Assembly (NCBI RefSeq): GCF_900109195.1
Contig: NZ_FNZG01000002.1
Location: 814,191-878,190 of the forward strand
Source of the DNA: Pseudooceanicola nitratireducens
Lineage (GTDB): Bacteria; Pseudomonadota; Alphaproteobacteria; Rhodobacterales; Rhodobacteraceae
Length of the DNA stretch: 64,000 nt
Reading direction: 5' to 3'
Of this stretch, positions 25,329 through 33,205 are shown one piece after another. The translations under genes and the position numbers were made by a program. Positions within the stretch are counted from its first letter, which is position 1, and each line of letters begins with the position of its first letter. Under the pieces are notes generated by a model. The model had not been told where the DNA came from and made no database searches. It saw only the letters and a program-made list of their open reading frames with translations.

Positions 25329-26631
25329 CCTTCAAACCGCAGGCGTCTTCATTGCGGTCCTGTTCTTCCTGATCCTCATCCGCATTCCGATCGGCGTGTC
25401 GCTGATCGCTGTGTCCTTTGGCGGGCTCTGGGCCATGTTCGGCTGGAACATCGCCTGGGGATCGCTGGGCATCGTGCCCTACAACTTTGCCAGCAGCTGG
25501 GTTCTCAGCTCAATCCCGGCCTTTCTGCTGATGGGCTTTGTCGCCTATCACACGCGGCTGACGACCGGGCTGTTCAACGCGGCACAGGTCTGGCTGTCGG
25601 GGCTGCCCGGCGGGCTTGCCATTGCGTCGGTTTTCGGCAGCGCGGGCTTTGCCGCTGTGACCGGATCCTCGGTCGCCTGTTCGGCTGCCATGGGCAAGAT
25701 CGCCGTGCCGGAAATGGTGCGCAACCGCTACTCGCCCGAGCTGGCGACCGGCACAGTCGCGGCTGCGGGCACCATCGGGGCGCTGATCCCGCCGTCGATC
25801 CTGATGATCCTTTACGGGATCATCGCACGGGAATCCGTCAGCCAGCTGTTCCTGGGCGGGCTTGTCGTCGGGGTGATGACCCTGATCGCCTATGTGGCGC
25901 TGATCGTGGTGCGGGTGAAGCTGAACCCCGACCTGGCCCCGGCCGTCGAACGGCGCGTCACGAGGCAAGAGAAATTCCGGGCCCTGGGCGAGACATGGCC
26001 GATCCTTCTGATCGTCATCGGCGTCTTTGCCGGTCTCTTTGGCGGGGCCTTCACCCCGACCGAGGCAGGGGCCATCGGTGCGGTGCTGTCGCTGTTCGTG
26101 GCGGCGCTGAACCGGACGCTGACCTTCAGCGCCCTGCGCGCCGCCGTGACCGAGACGATCGCGACCACCGCCGGGCTTCTGATCATTGCCGTCGGGGCCA
26201 GCCTGCTGACGCGGTTCCTGGCCTTGTCGGGGATCGGGGATGCGCTGTCCTCGGCCATCCTGTCCTTCGGGATGTCGCCGCTTCTGATCATGGTCGGCAT
26301 CGTGATGGTTTATCTGGTTCTTGGCATGATGCTGGAGCCTGTCGGTGCCATGTTGCTGACCCTGCCGATTGTTCTGCCGCTGGTGGACGAAAGCGGGATG
26401 AGCCTGCTGTGGTTCGGCGTGGTTCTGGTCAAGCTGCTTGAGATCGGGATGATCACCCCGCCCATGGGGATGAATGTCTTTGTCATCAAGGGCGTGATCG
26501 GCAACCTGACGACGCTGACGACGGTGTTCCGCGGTGTCTTCTGGTTCGTGGTCGTAGACCTGATCATCGTGGCGATCCTGATCGCCTTTCCGGATGTGGT
26601 GCTGTTCCTGCCGCGTCTTGTGGGGGGCTAA
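25321..26631 (+). CDS. TRAP transporter large permease (DctM family)
   Basis: A 436-residue membrane protein with about 12 helices, the ion-driven core of the transporter. The family hallmarks FAAVTGSSVACSAAMGKIAVPEM and GTIGALIPPSILMILYG are present, with MMLEPVGAMLLTLPIVLPLV and ITPPMGMNVFVIKG in the C-terminal half. It is the last gene of a complete P-Q-M TRAP operon and is followed by a hairpin. Its expression is probably governed by the TetR protein upstream. Confidence 0.93.
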   Translation: MTDLQTAGVFIAVLFFLILIRIPIGVSLIAVSFGGLWAMFGWNIAWGSLGIVPYNFASSWVLSSIPAFLLMGFVAYHTRLTTGLFNAAQVWLSGLPGGLAIASVFGSAGFAAVTGSSVACSAAMGKIAVPEMVRNRYSPELATGTVAAAGTIGALIPPSILMILYGIIARESVSQLFLGGLVVGVMTLIAYVALIVVRVKLNPDLAPAVERRVTRQEKFRALGETWPILLIVIGVFAGLFGGAFTPTEAGAIGAVLSLFVAALNRTLTFSALRAAVTETIATTAGLLIIAVGASLLTRFLALSGIGDALSSAILSFGMSPLLIMVGIVMVYLVLGMMLEPVGAMLLTLPIVLPLVDESGMSLLWFGVVLVKLLEIGMITPPMGMNVFVIKGVIGNLTTLTTVFRGVFWFVVVDLIIVAILIAFPDVVLFLPRLVGG

Positions 26632-26643
26632 GACCTGCATTTT

Positions 26644-26677
26644 CCCGCGCCGGTCCGCACGACCGGCGCGGGGATTT
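26644..26677 (+). terminator. Terminator-like hairpin after TRAP operon 1
   Basis: Perfect 12-base arms CCCGCGCCGGTC/GACCGGCGCGGG with a 5-base loop are followed by GATTTCC. The T-tract is short. Confidence 0.6.
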
Positions 26678-26718
26678 CCTTGCCGCCACGGAAGGCGAAA
26701 CATAAATCGGGACGATAC

Positions 26719-26733
26719 TAGACGACCGGTCTA
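26719..26733. promoter_or_regulatory. TetR-type operator TAGAC-N5-GTCTA
   Basis: TAGACGACCGGTCTA is a 15-base inverted repeat 11 bases before the downstream TetR start. It closely resembles AcuR/NemR-family operators (TAGAC...GTCTA) and suggests autoregulation of the TetR-oxidoreductase pair. Confidence 0.7.
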
Positions 26734-26744
26734 TTCGCACCTAG

Positions 26745-27392
26745 ATGCGGGTCATGACACAGACGACCGCCACGCCCAGCAAGTCCGAAATCACCCGCCA
26801 GACGATCCTGTCGACCGGCCGCCGTCTGGTGGCGCGCGACGGGTTCGGGGCCATGGGGCTGTCCCAGCTTCTGAAAGAGGCGGGGGTGCCCAAGGGGTCC
26901 TTCTATCACTACTTCGCCTCGAAAGAGGCCTACGGAGAGGCGATCCTCACCGACTATGTCGAGGAGTACCTGGCCCGCATCGACACGCTTCTGGCCCGGG
27001 GTGGGCAGGGCGGGGATCGGGGGGCGGATCTGCTGATGGCCTTCTGCCAGGCCTGGCTTGACCAGGATCGCAGCGAAGGGCTGGTCAGCACCTGCCTTGT
27101 GGTCAAGCTGGGGGCTGAGGTCGCCGACCTGTCCGAACCGATGCGCGCCGTTCTGGACGACGGCGTCAGCCAGCTGACCGCCCGGATCGCGCAGATGCTG
27201 AAGATCGGCGCGAAAGATGGATCGCTGGTACTTGATGCCCCCGCGCCAGACCTTGCCGGGGTCATCTATGCCCAGCTTCTGGGCGCGGCGATCCTGTCGA
27301 AACTGTCCCATTCGCAGCACCCGCTTGAACGGGCGCTGGACGAAATCAAACGCCGCGTGATGGCACGCGGCCCGGAAAGGAAATCCCAATGA
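26745..27392 (+). CDS. TetR-family regulator (AcuR/NemR-like)
   Basis: A 215-residue TetR protein. The HTH is within residues 15-62 (SEITRQTILSTGRRLVARDG ... LKEAGVPKGSFYHYFASKE). The GSFYHYF recognition helix is typical of the AcuR/NemR/YcdC subgroup that senses reactive electrophiles or acrylate-type compounds. The TAGAC/GTCTA operator directly upstream fits that subgroup. ATG at 26745 or 26754 may be used. Its stop overlaps the oxidoreductase ATG (ATGA), so regulator and enzyme are translationally coupled, an arrangement like acuR-acuI or nemR-nemA. The inducer is unknown. Confidence 0.9.
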   Translation: MRVMTQTTATPSKSEITRQTILSTGRRLVARDGFGAMGLSQLLKEAGVPKGSFYHYFASKEAYGEAILTDYVEEYLARIDTLLARGGQGGDRGADLLMAFCQAWLDQDRSEGLVSTCLVVKLGAEVADLSEPMRAVLDDGVSQLTARIAQMLKIGAKDGSLVLDAPAPDLAGVIYAQLLGAAILSKLSHSQHPLERALDEIKRRVMARGPERKSQ

Positions 27393-28369
27393 AAGCCGCC
27401 GTACACGACATCTTTGGCGAACCCGTCGACGTTCTGGAAACCCGCGAGGTCGAGACCCCGAAGCCCGCCGCCGGAGAGGTCCTGGTGCGCACCCTGCTGT
27501 CGCCGATCCACAACCACGATCTTTGGACCATTCGCGGCAATTACGGCTACAAGCCGCCGCTGCCCGGGGCCATCGGCGGATCCGAGGCCGCCGGTGTGAT
27601 CGAAGCCGTGGGCGAGGGCGTCGATGGCACGCTGATCGGTCAGCGTATTGCCATCGCCGGGGTGCATGGCACCTGGGCCGACCACTTCATTGCCCCGGCC
27701 GGGGGCGTTCTGCCGCTGCCGCCGCAGATCTCGGACGAGATGGGGGCGCAGCTGATCGCCATGCCCTTCTCGGCGATTTCGCTGCTTGAGATGCTGCAGG
27801 CGAAGGAAGGCGACTGGATCGTGCAGACCGCGGCCAACGGGGCCGTCGGGCGCATCATGGTGATCCTGGCCAAGGCGCGCGGCATCAACCTTCTGAACCT
27901 GGTCCGTCGCGACGACGCGGCCGAGGACCTGCGCGCGGCGGGGATCGAGAATGTCTTGTCGACCGCCGATGCGGACTGGACCAAGGCCGCGCACGACATC
28001 ATCGGTTCTGGCCGCGTCGCCTCGGCCATCGATTCCGTGGGGGGCGAGATTTCGGCCGCGCTGGTGGATCTTCTGTCGGTGAACGGAGAGCTGGTGGTCT
28101 TTGGCACGGCGACCGGTGCGCCGATGCCGCTGAATTCGGGCGCGCTGATCATGAAGCAGGTCACGGTGAAGGGGTTCTGGGGCTCTCAGGTCAGTGCCGA
28201 CATGGATCCGGCGCTGCGGCTCAAGCTGATCACCGAACTGGTGCAGCTGGCGGCCTCGGGGCAGATGGTGCTGGACACCGGCGGGGCCTATGGGCTGGAC
28301 GATCTGAAGGGCGCGATGACCGCCGCGCTGACGCCCGGACGCGCGGGCAAGGTGATGCTGAAACCGTAA
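27389..28369 (+). CDS. Medium-chain dehydrogenase/reductase, 2-enoyl thioester reductase-like
   Basis: A 326-residue NAD(P)-dependent oxidoreductase of the zinc-independent MDR class. The N-terminal catalytic half (HNHDLWTIRGNYGYKPPLPG) is followed by a Rossmann segment around TAANGAVGRIMVILAKARG, closest in style to 2-enoyl thioester reductases (MECR/ETR-like), which often read NxxVG at this position. No zinc-ligand Cys cluster is visible. Translational coupling to a TetR regulator of the electrophile-sensing type suggests it reduces an unsaturated carbonyl compound. Quinone oxidoreductase activity is the other plausible assignment. Confidence 0.85.
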   Translation: MKAAVHDIFGEPVDVLETREVETPKPAAGEVLVRTLLSPIHNHDLWTIRGNYGYKPPLPGAIGGSEAAGVIEAVGEGVDGTLIGQRIAIAGVHGTWADHFIAPAGGVLPLPPQISDEMGAQLIAMPFSAISLLEMLQAKEGDWIVQTAANGAVGRIMVILAKARGINLLNLVRRDDAAEDLRAAGIENVLSTADADWTKAAHDIIGSGRVASAIDSVGGEISAALVDLLSVNGELVVFGTATGAPMPLNSGALIMKQVTVKGFWGSQVSADMDPALRLKLITELVQLAASGQMVLDTGGAYGLDDLKGAMTAALTPGRAGKVMLKP

Positions 28370-28380
28370 TGGCGGCTGCG

Positions 28381-28403
28381 GGCGGGGGTGCAAAATCCCC
28401 GCC
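28381..28403. terminator. Weak stem-loop after the MDR gene
   Basis: GGCGGGG ... CCCCGCC arms with a 9-base AT-containing loop lie 12 bases after the stop. There is no T-tract, so any termination would be inefficient. Confidence 0.4.
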
Positions 28404-28475
28404 TGATCCCCATCTGTGACAGGCCGGGCCGCCCGCAAAGGGGCAGGCCCGGGCCAAGGAAGAAAGGACCAGGAC

Positions 28476-29120
28476 ATGACTGACCCGATCCGCGTGGATA
28501 TCGTATCGGACGTGGTCTGCCCGTGGTGTGCCATCGGCTACTCTCAGCTGAAGCAGGCCTCGGACCAGACCGGCATCGCGATCGAGGTGCACTGGCACCC
28601 GTTCGAGCTGAACCCCGACATGGGCCCCGAGGGCGAGAACCTGCGCGACCATGTCAAACGCAAGTACGGGTCGTCGGCCGCGGATTCCGCCGCCGCGCGC
28701 GACCGTATCACCGCGATCGGCAAGGAGATCGGGTTCGACTTTGCCTTTGCCGAGGATCAGCGCATGTGGAACACCTTCCGCGCGCATCAGCTGATCGACT
28801 GGGCCGAAGGACAGGGCCGGGCGCATGATATGAAGCTGGCGCTTCTGACGGCCTATTTCGCCCAAGGGCGCAACGTCGATGACCTGGATGTGCTGGTCGA
28901 TGTGGCGGAAGGCATCGGGCTGGACGCGGATCAGGCGCGCCAAGCGCTGGATAGCGGATCCCAGGCGGATCAGGTGCGCGGGAAACAGCGTTTCTGGACC
29001 CAGCAGGGGATCACCGGCGTGCCCGCCATGGTCTTCCTGCGCCAGCATCTGGTGACCGGTGCCCAGGGCACCGAGAATTACGCCCGCATCCTGCAGCATC
29101 TGGCGGCTGAAGCCGCGTAG
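28476..29120 (+). CDS. DsbA/FrnE-family oxidoreductase
   Basis: A 214-residue thioredoxin-fold protein with the CPWC active site at residues 15-18 (DVVCPWCAIGY) close to the N-terminus, and the cis-Pro loop in GVPAMVF. No signal peptide, so it is cytoplasmic, like FrnE proteins that act as disulfide isomerase/oxidoreductases or glutathione-linked enzymes in detoxification. The ATG at 28476 follows AAAGGACCAGG. It lies downstream of the MDR oxidoreductase with about 106 bases between and could be part of the same stress-related transcript. The partner or substrate is unknown. Confidence 0.9.
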   Translation: MTDPIRVDIVSDVVCPWCAIGYSQLKQASDQTGIAIEVHWHPFELNPDMGPEGENLRDHVKRKYGSSAADSAAARDRITAIGKEIGFDFAFAEDQRMWNTFRAHQLIDWAEGQGRAHDMKLALLTAYFAQGRNVDDLDVLVDVAEGIGLDADQARQALDSGSQADQVRGKQRFWTQQGITGVPAMVFLRQHLVTGAQGTENYARILQHLAAEAA

Positions 29121-29129
29121 GGCCCCGGC

Positions 29130-29804
29130 CTAACCTGTTGTCCCAGGCTGTAACAGCCGGGGCAACAGATTTTGCGCCCGCGCCTCGAACTGGTCCAGCG
29201 CCCGCGCGTCGCCTGCCAGAACGCCCTGAACGGCGGTCCGGAAGGTGGCATCCAGCATCAGATAGACCAGATCGGTCTTGTCCTCGCTGCCCCCCATACG
29301 CAGCACCAGTTTGCGGATCAGCCCGGAGAGGGCCGTTTCGATCTCACCTACCACCGGAAGAAAGGCGGGATCAAAGCCCGCCTGGTTGCGAATGTCGTAC
29401 CAAAGCCGATGTGTCGCGGCATCCTGGCGGATCGATTGCGCCAGGCCTTGGGCAAAACGCTGGCTCAGCTCGGGCGCGCTGGCGTCCGAGGCCAGGATCG
29501 CCTCCATCTCTTCGAGAAAGCCAATCTTGTAGCGCTGGACGCAATAGGTGATCAGGTCGACCTTATCCTCGAAATAGTAATGCAGCGTGCCGACTGCGAC
29601 GCCCGACATTTCGGCGATGTCGCGCAGGCTGGTGCGGGCATAGCCCAGCTGTTTCAGCGCGGCGACGGCATGGTCGGCCAGCTCGTCCTTGCGGCGGGCG
29701 CGCTTGGCGGATTTCGCCTCGGCCTGACGTTCCAGGCGGTTCAGCTTGTCCAGCCGGGGCGCGGCGTGGCCGGGGCTTGGGGATGTCGGCGCGGTCTTCG
29801 TCAC
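29130..29804 (-). CDS. TetR-family transcriptional regulator
   Basis: A TetR regulator of about 224 residues. The HTH reads TSLRDIAEMSGVAVGTLHYYFEDK, preceded by a basic helix rich in Arg and Lys. A GTG start at 29804 is preferred, with GGAG about 9 bases upstream; the frame is open for another 36 codons upstream without a good site. It is convergent with the DsbA-like gene and co-directional with the acyl-CoA ligase that precedes it on the minus strand (about 210 bases between), which suggests a regulatory link to fatty- or aryl-acid activation. The 29805-30014 interval holds no other recognisable gene. Confidence 0.85.
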   Translation of the reverse strand: MTKTAPTSPSPGHAAPRLDKLNRLERQAEAKSAKRARRKDELADHAVAALKQLGYARTSLRDIAEMSGVAVGTLHYYFEDKVDLITYCVQRYKIGFLEEMEAILASDASAPELSQRFAQGLAQSIRQDAATHRLWYDIRNQAGFDPAFLPVVGEIETALSGLIRKLVLRMGGSEDKTDLVYLMLDATFRTAVQGVLAGDARALDQFEARAQNLLPRLLQPGTTG

Positions 29805-30014
29805 CCTGAACGCTCCGGAGGTTGGGGGCCAATGTGTTGGGCCGTATTTGAGGTTGTCTTTCCGGCTGCTGACCGGCCGCCATAGCCTGGGTGGCATCAC
29901 GGGCCCCGGCAAAGGGGGGGCGGGGCAGATGCCCTGGTGCCCTTTGGCCGTGGCGGGCAGTCGTTGACCGCCCGGCCAGGGTTCGGTTCCGATCAGGCCC
30001 CGGTCAGGCCCCCG

Positions 30015-31637
30015 TCAGGCGTCGATCAGGATCTCGCCATAGGCCTCGCGCAGCTTGTTCTTCAGAACCTTGCCGGTGGCCCCGAGGGGCAGATCCTCGA
30101 CAAAGATGACGCGGTCCGGCACCTGCCAGCTGGCGACCTTGCCGTCATAGGAGGCGCGGATCTCATCCTCGGTCGGGGTGGCACCGGGGGCAGGCACGGC
30201 GATGACCACGGGGCGTTCGTCCCACTTGGGATGACGTGCGGCGATGGCGGCGGCATTGGCGATCTTGGGGTGGGCGATGGCGATGTTTTCCAGTTCGACC
30301 GTGGAAATCCATTCGCCGCCGGACTTGATGATGTCCTTCGACCGGTCGCGGATCACCATGTAGCCGTCCGCATCCAGCGTGGCGACGTCGCCGGTGTCGA
30401 ACCAGCCATCCTCGGTCAGGGCGCTGGCGTCCTGGCCGAAATAGCTGTCGACGATCCAGTGGCCGCGGATCTGCAGTTCCCCCTGGGTTTCGCCGTCGCG
30501 GGGCAGTTCCTGCCCGGCCTCGTCGACGATGCGCAGGTCGACACCCCAGGGCGGACGGCCCTGGCCTTCGCGCAGGCGGGCCTGGGCGTCGGCGTCCAGC
30601 TCGCGGTGCTTTTCCAGCAGCTGGTTCAGCGTGCCAAGCGGAGAGGTTTCGGTCATGCCCCAAGCGTGGATCAGCTCTACCCCATATTTGTCGCGGAATT
30701 CGCGGATCATCGAGGGCGGCAGGGCCGATCCGCCAACCACCGTACGCTTCATCGACGTGGGCTTGATGCCGGTCTTCTCAAGCCCCGCCAGAAGGCCCAT
30801 CCAGATCGTCGGCACGCCAAGCGACAGGGTCACCTGTTCGGCGTCGATCAGGCGCGCCAGGCTTTCGCCATCAAGGTTCGGCCCCGGCATCACCAGCTTG
30901 GACCCGGTGGCGGCGGCGATATAGGGCACGCCCCAGGCGTTGACGTGGAACATCGGCACCACCGGCATCACCGCGTCGCGGGCCGAGATGTTCAGCCCGT
31001 CGGGCTGGTTGCCGCCGATGGAATGCAGCACCAGGGACCGGTGCGTGTATTGCACACCCTTGGGATTGCCCGTGGTCCCCGAGGTATAGCACAGCGCGGC
31101 GGGGGCGTTTTCGTCGACATCGGGCCATTGCGTGTCAGCGTCGCCGGTTTCCAGAAGCTCGTCATAGAACAGCAGGTCTTCGACCTGGGCGGCGGCCTCT
31201 TCGTCGCGCGGGCCCATCAGGACAAAATGCTTCACCGTCTTCAGATGCGCGCCCAGCTTGGCGGCGACGGGCAGGAAGGTCCGGTCGAGGAACAGGATCT
31301 CGTCCGCGGCGTGGTTGATGATATAGATCATCTGTTCCGGCGTCAGGCGGGGGTTGATCGTGTGGGTCACGCGACCGCCGCTGCCGATGCCGAAGTACAG
31401 TTCCAGGTGGCGGGTGTTGTTCCAGGCGATGGTGGCACAGCGCGCGCCTTCGGAAATCCCCAGCTTGTCCATGGCGGACTTGAGGCGGCGGGCATTGGCC
31501 CCGACCTGGCCCCAGGTGGTGCGGGCGCGGGTGCCGTCGGTCTCGACCGAAACGATTTCCGTCCCGGCGTGGTATTTCTCGGCATGGGCAATCAAAGAGC
31601 CCGTGGTCAGGGCGTTCCACATCATCGTACCGGACAT
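30015..31637 (-). CDS. Long/medium-chain acyl-CoA ligase (fatty acid or methylmercaptopropionate type)
   Basis: A 540-residue ANL-superfamily ligase. The P-loop CYTSGTTGNPKGVQYTHRS and the motifs HAWGMTETSPLG, GWFDTGDVATLD, DRSKDIIKSGGEWIS and GATGKVLKNKLRE form a complete catalytic set. The length and the N-terminal MMWNALTTGSLIAHAEKYH pattern resemble medium-chain acyl-CoA ligases such as DmdB-type enzymes of roseobacters, but that group also includes general fatty-acid ligases (AlkK/FadD-like), so the substrate is open. It is divergent from the GAF-Fis regulator. Confidence 0.92.
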   Translation of the reverse strand: MSGTMMWNALTTGSLIAHAEKYHAGTEIVSVETDGTRARTTWGQVGANARRLKSAMDKLGISEGARCATIAWNNTRHLELYFGIGSGGRVTHTINPRLTPEQMIYIINHAADEILFLDRTFLPVAAKLGAHLKTVKHFVLMGPRDEEAAAQVEDLLFYDELLETGDADTQWPDVDENAPAALCYTSGTTGNPKGVQYTHRSLVLHSIGGNQPDGLNISARDAVMPVVPMFHVNAWGVPYIAAATGSKLVMPGPNLDGESLARLIDAEQVTLSLGVPTIWMGLLAGLEKTGIKPTSMKRTVVGGSALPPSMIREFRDKYGVELIHAWGMTETSPLGTLNQLLEKHRELDADAQARLREGQGRPPWGVDLRIVDEAGQELPRDGETQGELQIRGHWIVDSYFGQDASALTEDGWFDTGDVATLDADGYMVIRDRSKDIIKSGGEWISTVELENIAIAHPKIANAAAIAARHPKWDERPVVIAVPAPGATPTEDEIRASYDGKVASWQVPDRVIFVEDLPLGATGKVLKNKLREAYGEILIDA

Positions 31638-32065
31638 GGCAGTCCTCCTTGGTTCATGTCTTCAGACGCTTGACTGCGGTCGCTCAGGGCTTGGCGCTGG
31701 CGCAACCGGGTCCGCGCGGAATTGGCATATGTCGGGCTGGGCATGACGGGGCAGAGAGGCCGGGCGACGGATCGGTCGTGGCGGGTTCTGTGGGGTGTCA
31801 TGCGTCCTCCCTGGCGGGATCTCCTCATCCCGGCGGGGGCAGTTGGACGGAATTTCTGAACGATTGTCCAGAAAATGCCCGGGGTGGGGTGCCGTGACGT
31901 GGCGGCATTTCGCCGGGCGCTTGCGCGGGCCTCTGACTTTGGTCGCATTTGCAGGGCTCGGGGGGCTGTCCTAACATGCGCCAAGGGGCGAGCCGGACCA
32001 ATGCCAGCCCGGGCCCATCCTCTTTGCGGCGGGCCAAGATGCGAACGGCCGGAGGAGGGCACATC
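31638..32065. other. Divergent intergenic region with one inverted repeat
   Basis: This 428-base gap separates the divergent acyl-CoA ligase and GAF-Fis genes. The only notable structure is the inverted repeat TTTCTG-N10-CAGAAA at 31853-31874, in a locally AT-richer patch. No coding frame with family resemblance or tRNA was found. Confidence 0.5.
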
Positions 32066-33082
32066 ATGACAAGCATGGCGCAGCACATCGACCAGGTTCT
32101 GGCCCGGGCGAGCGATCCGGGCGCGGCGGCGCGGTCGCGGCTGGCGGCCTCGTGGCGGCGGTCGCTGGATCACCATGGGCTGGACCCGGGCCAGCGCAGC
32201 GGCGTGCGGCGGGTCACCCAGGCGGTGCTGGACGAACGGCTGGAACGGTCCGAGGGCATGTTGCGCATCGCCACGCCCAAGATCGACGCCCTGTTCCAGA
32301 TGGTCGGCAGTTCCGGCTGTGGCGTGCTTCTGACCGATGACCGGGGGGTGGTGCTGGATCTGCGGGCCTCGGCCGGCGACCGCGAGGCTTTCGACAGCTG
32401 GGGGCTGGCCCCCGGTGCCGACTGGTCCGAGGCCTCGGAGGGCACCAACGGCATCGGCACCTGCATCGCCGAGGGGCGGCAGGTCATCATCCATCGTGGC
32501 GATCACTTCCACGCCCGCAACACCGCAATGAGCTGCATGGATGCGCCGATCTTCGGGCCCGAAGGCGATCTGATCGGCGCGCTCGACGTGTCCTCGGCCC
32601 GGGCGGACCAGACCGAGGCCTTCAATCAGCTGATCGCCGCCATGGTGGCCCAGACCGCCCGCCAGATCGAGGCGGATACCTTCCGCGCCACTTTCCCCGA
32701 GGCGCGGATCATCGTCGTAGACGCCGCGCCGCAGGTCGGGCTGGGGGGCGGCACGGGGGCGCAGGACAGTGCCATGCTGCTGGCGGTGGATGGCGACGAC
32801 ATCGTGCGCGGGGCCACGCGCGGGGCGCGGCGGGCCTTCCGACTGGCGGCCAGCGGGCCGGTGGATCCGCGCCCGGCCTCGGACCTGTTGCGCAGCGGCG
32901 AGGGGGAAGGCACGGGTGACAGCGGCCTGTCCAGCTTTGAAAAGGCGGAACGCGCGGCGGTGGTCCGGGCGCTGTCGCGGTCGGGCGGGAACGTGTCGCA
33001 GGCCGCGCGCAGCCTGAACATCGGACGCGCAACGCTGTACCGTCGCATGGGGCGCCTGGGTCTGAACGGAAAGATGGTCTGA
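32066..33082 (+). CDS. GAF domain - Fis-type HTH transcriptional regulator (AcoR-like without AAA+)
   Basis: A 338-residue regulator with the N-terminal region of AcoR-type activators, including the ASWRRSLDHHGLDP segment and a GAF-like sensor (about residues 75-215; TNGIGTCIAEGRQVIIHRGDH). The C-terminal Fis HTH is in about residues 290-335 (VSQAARSLNIGRATLYRRM). The central sigma-54-interacting AAA+ ATPase module (GAFTGA, Walker A) present in AcoR-like proteins of about 600 residues is absent, so it must act by another route. GGAGGAGGG precedes the ATG at 32066. A perfect palindrome begins at its stop codon, and an aldehyde dehydrogenase follows 123 bases later, an evident regulator-target pair. 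Confidence 0.88.
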   Translation: MTSMAQHIDQVLARASDPGAAARSRLAASWRRSLDHHGLDPGQRSGVRRVTQAVLDERLERSEGMLRIATPKIDALFQMVGSSGCGVLLTDDRGVVLDLRASAGDREAFDSWGLAPGADWSEASEGTNGIGTCIAEGRQVIIHRGDHFHARNTAMSCMDAPIFGPEGDLIGALDVSSARADQTEAFNQLIAAMVAQTARQIEADTFRATFPEARIIVVDAAPQVGLGGGTGAQDSAMLLAVDGDDIVRGATRGARRAFRLAASGPVDPRPASDLLRSGEGEGTGDSGLSSFEKAERAAVVRALSRSGGNVSQAARSLNIGRATLYRRMGRLGLNGKMV

Positions 33083-33105
33083 CCTGTCTCAGCGCTGAGA
33101 CAGGT
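33082..33105. promoter_or_regulatory. Perfect 24-bp palindrome, likely regulator site
   Basis: ACCTGTCTCAGC joined to GCTGAGACAGGT is fully self-complementary. The TGTCTC/GAGACA halves resemble upstream activating sites of AcoR-like Fis-HTH activators. It sits about 100 bases ahead of the aldehyde dehydrogenase ATG, the right distance for control. A terminator is less likely because no T-tract follows. Confidence 0.75.
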
Positions 33106-33205
33106 GGGGCACATGCCCGCCCCGCCCCCCGCTGACAGGACAGGGATTCGGGGGCAGCCTTCTGGGAACGCCGGTGGAGGACCGGGGGAACACAGGAGGA
33201 CTACC

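Noticed and set aside
29937-31673. Open frame of 578 codons on the plus strand opposite the acyl-CoA ligase
   Set aside because: Antisense of a complete ANL-superfamily gene; no motifs or upstream ribosome site.
33082-33105. Terminator after the GAF-Fis gene
   Set aside because: The 24-mer is symmetrical with no loop bases and no T-tract, and its TGTCTC/GAGACA halves look like a regulator site.
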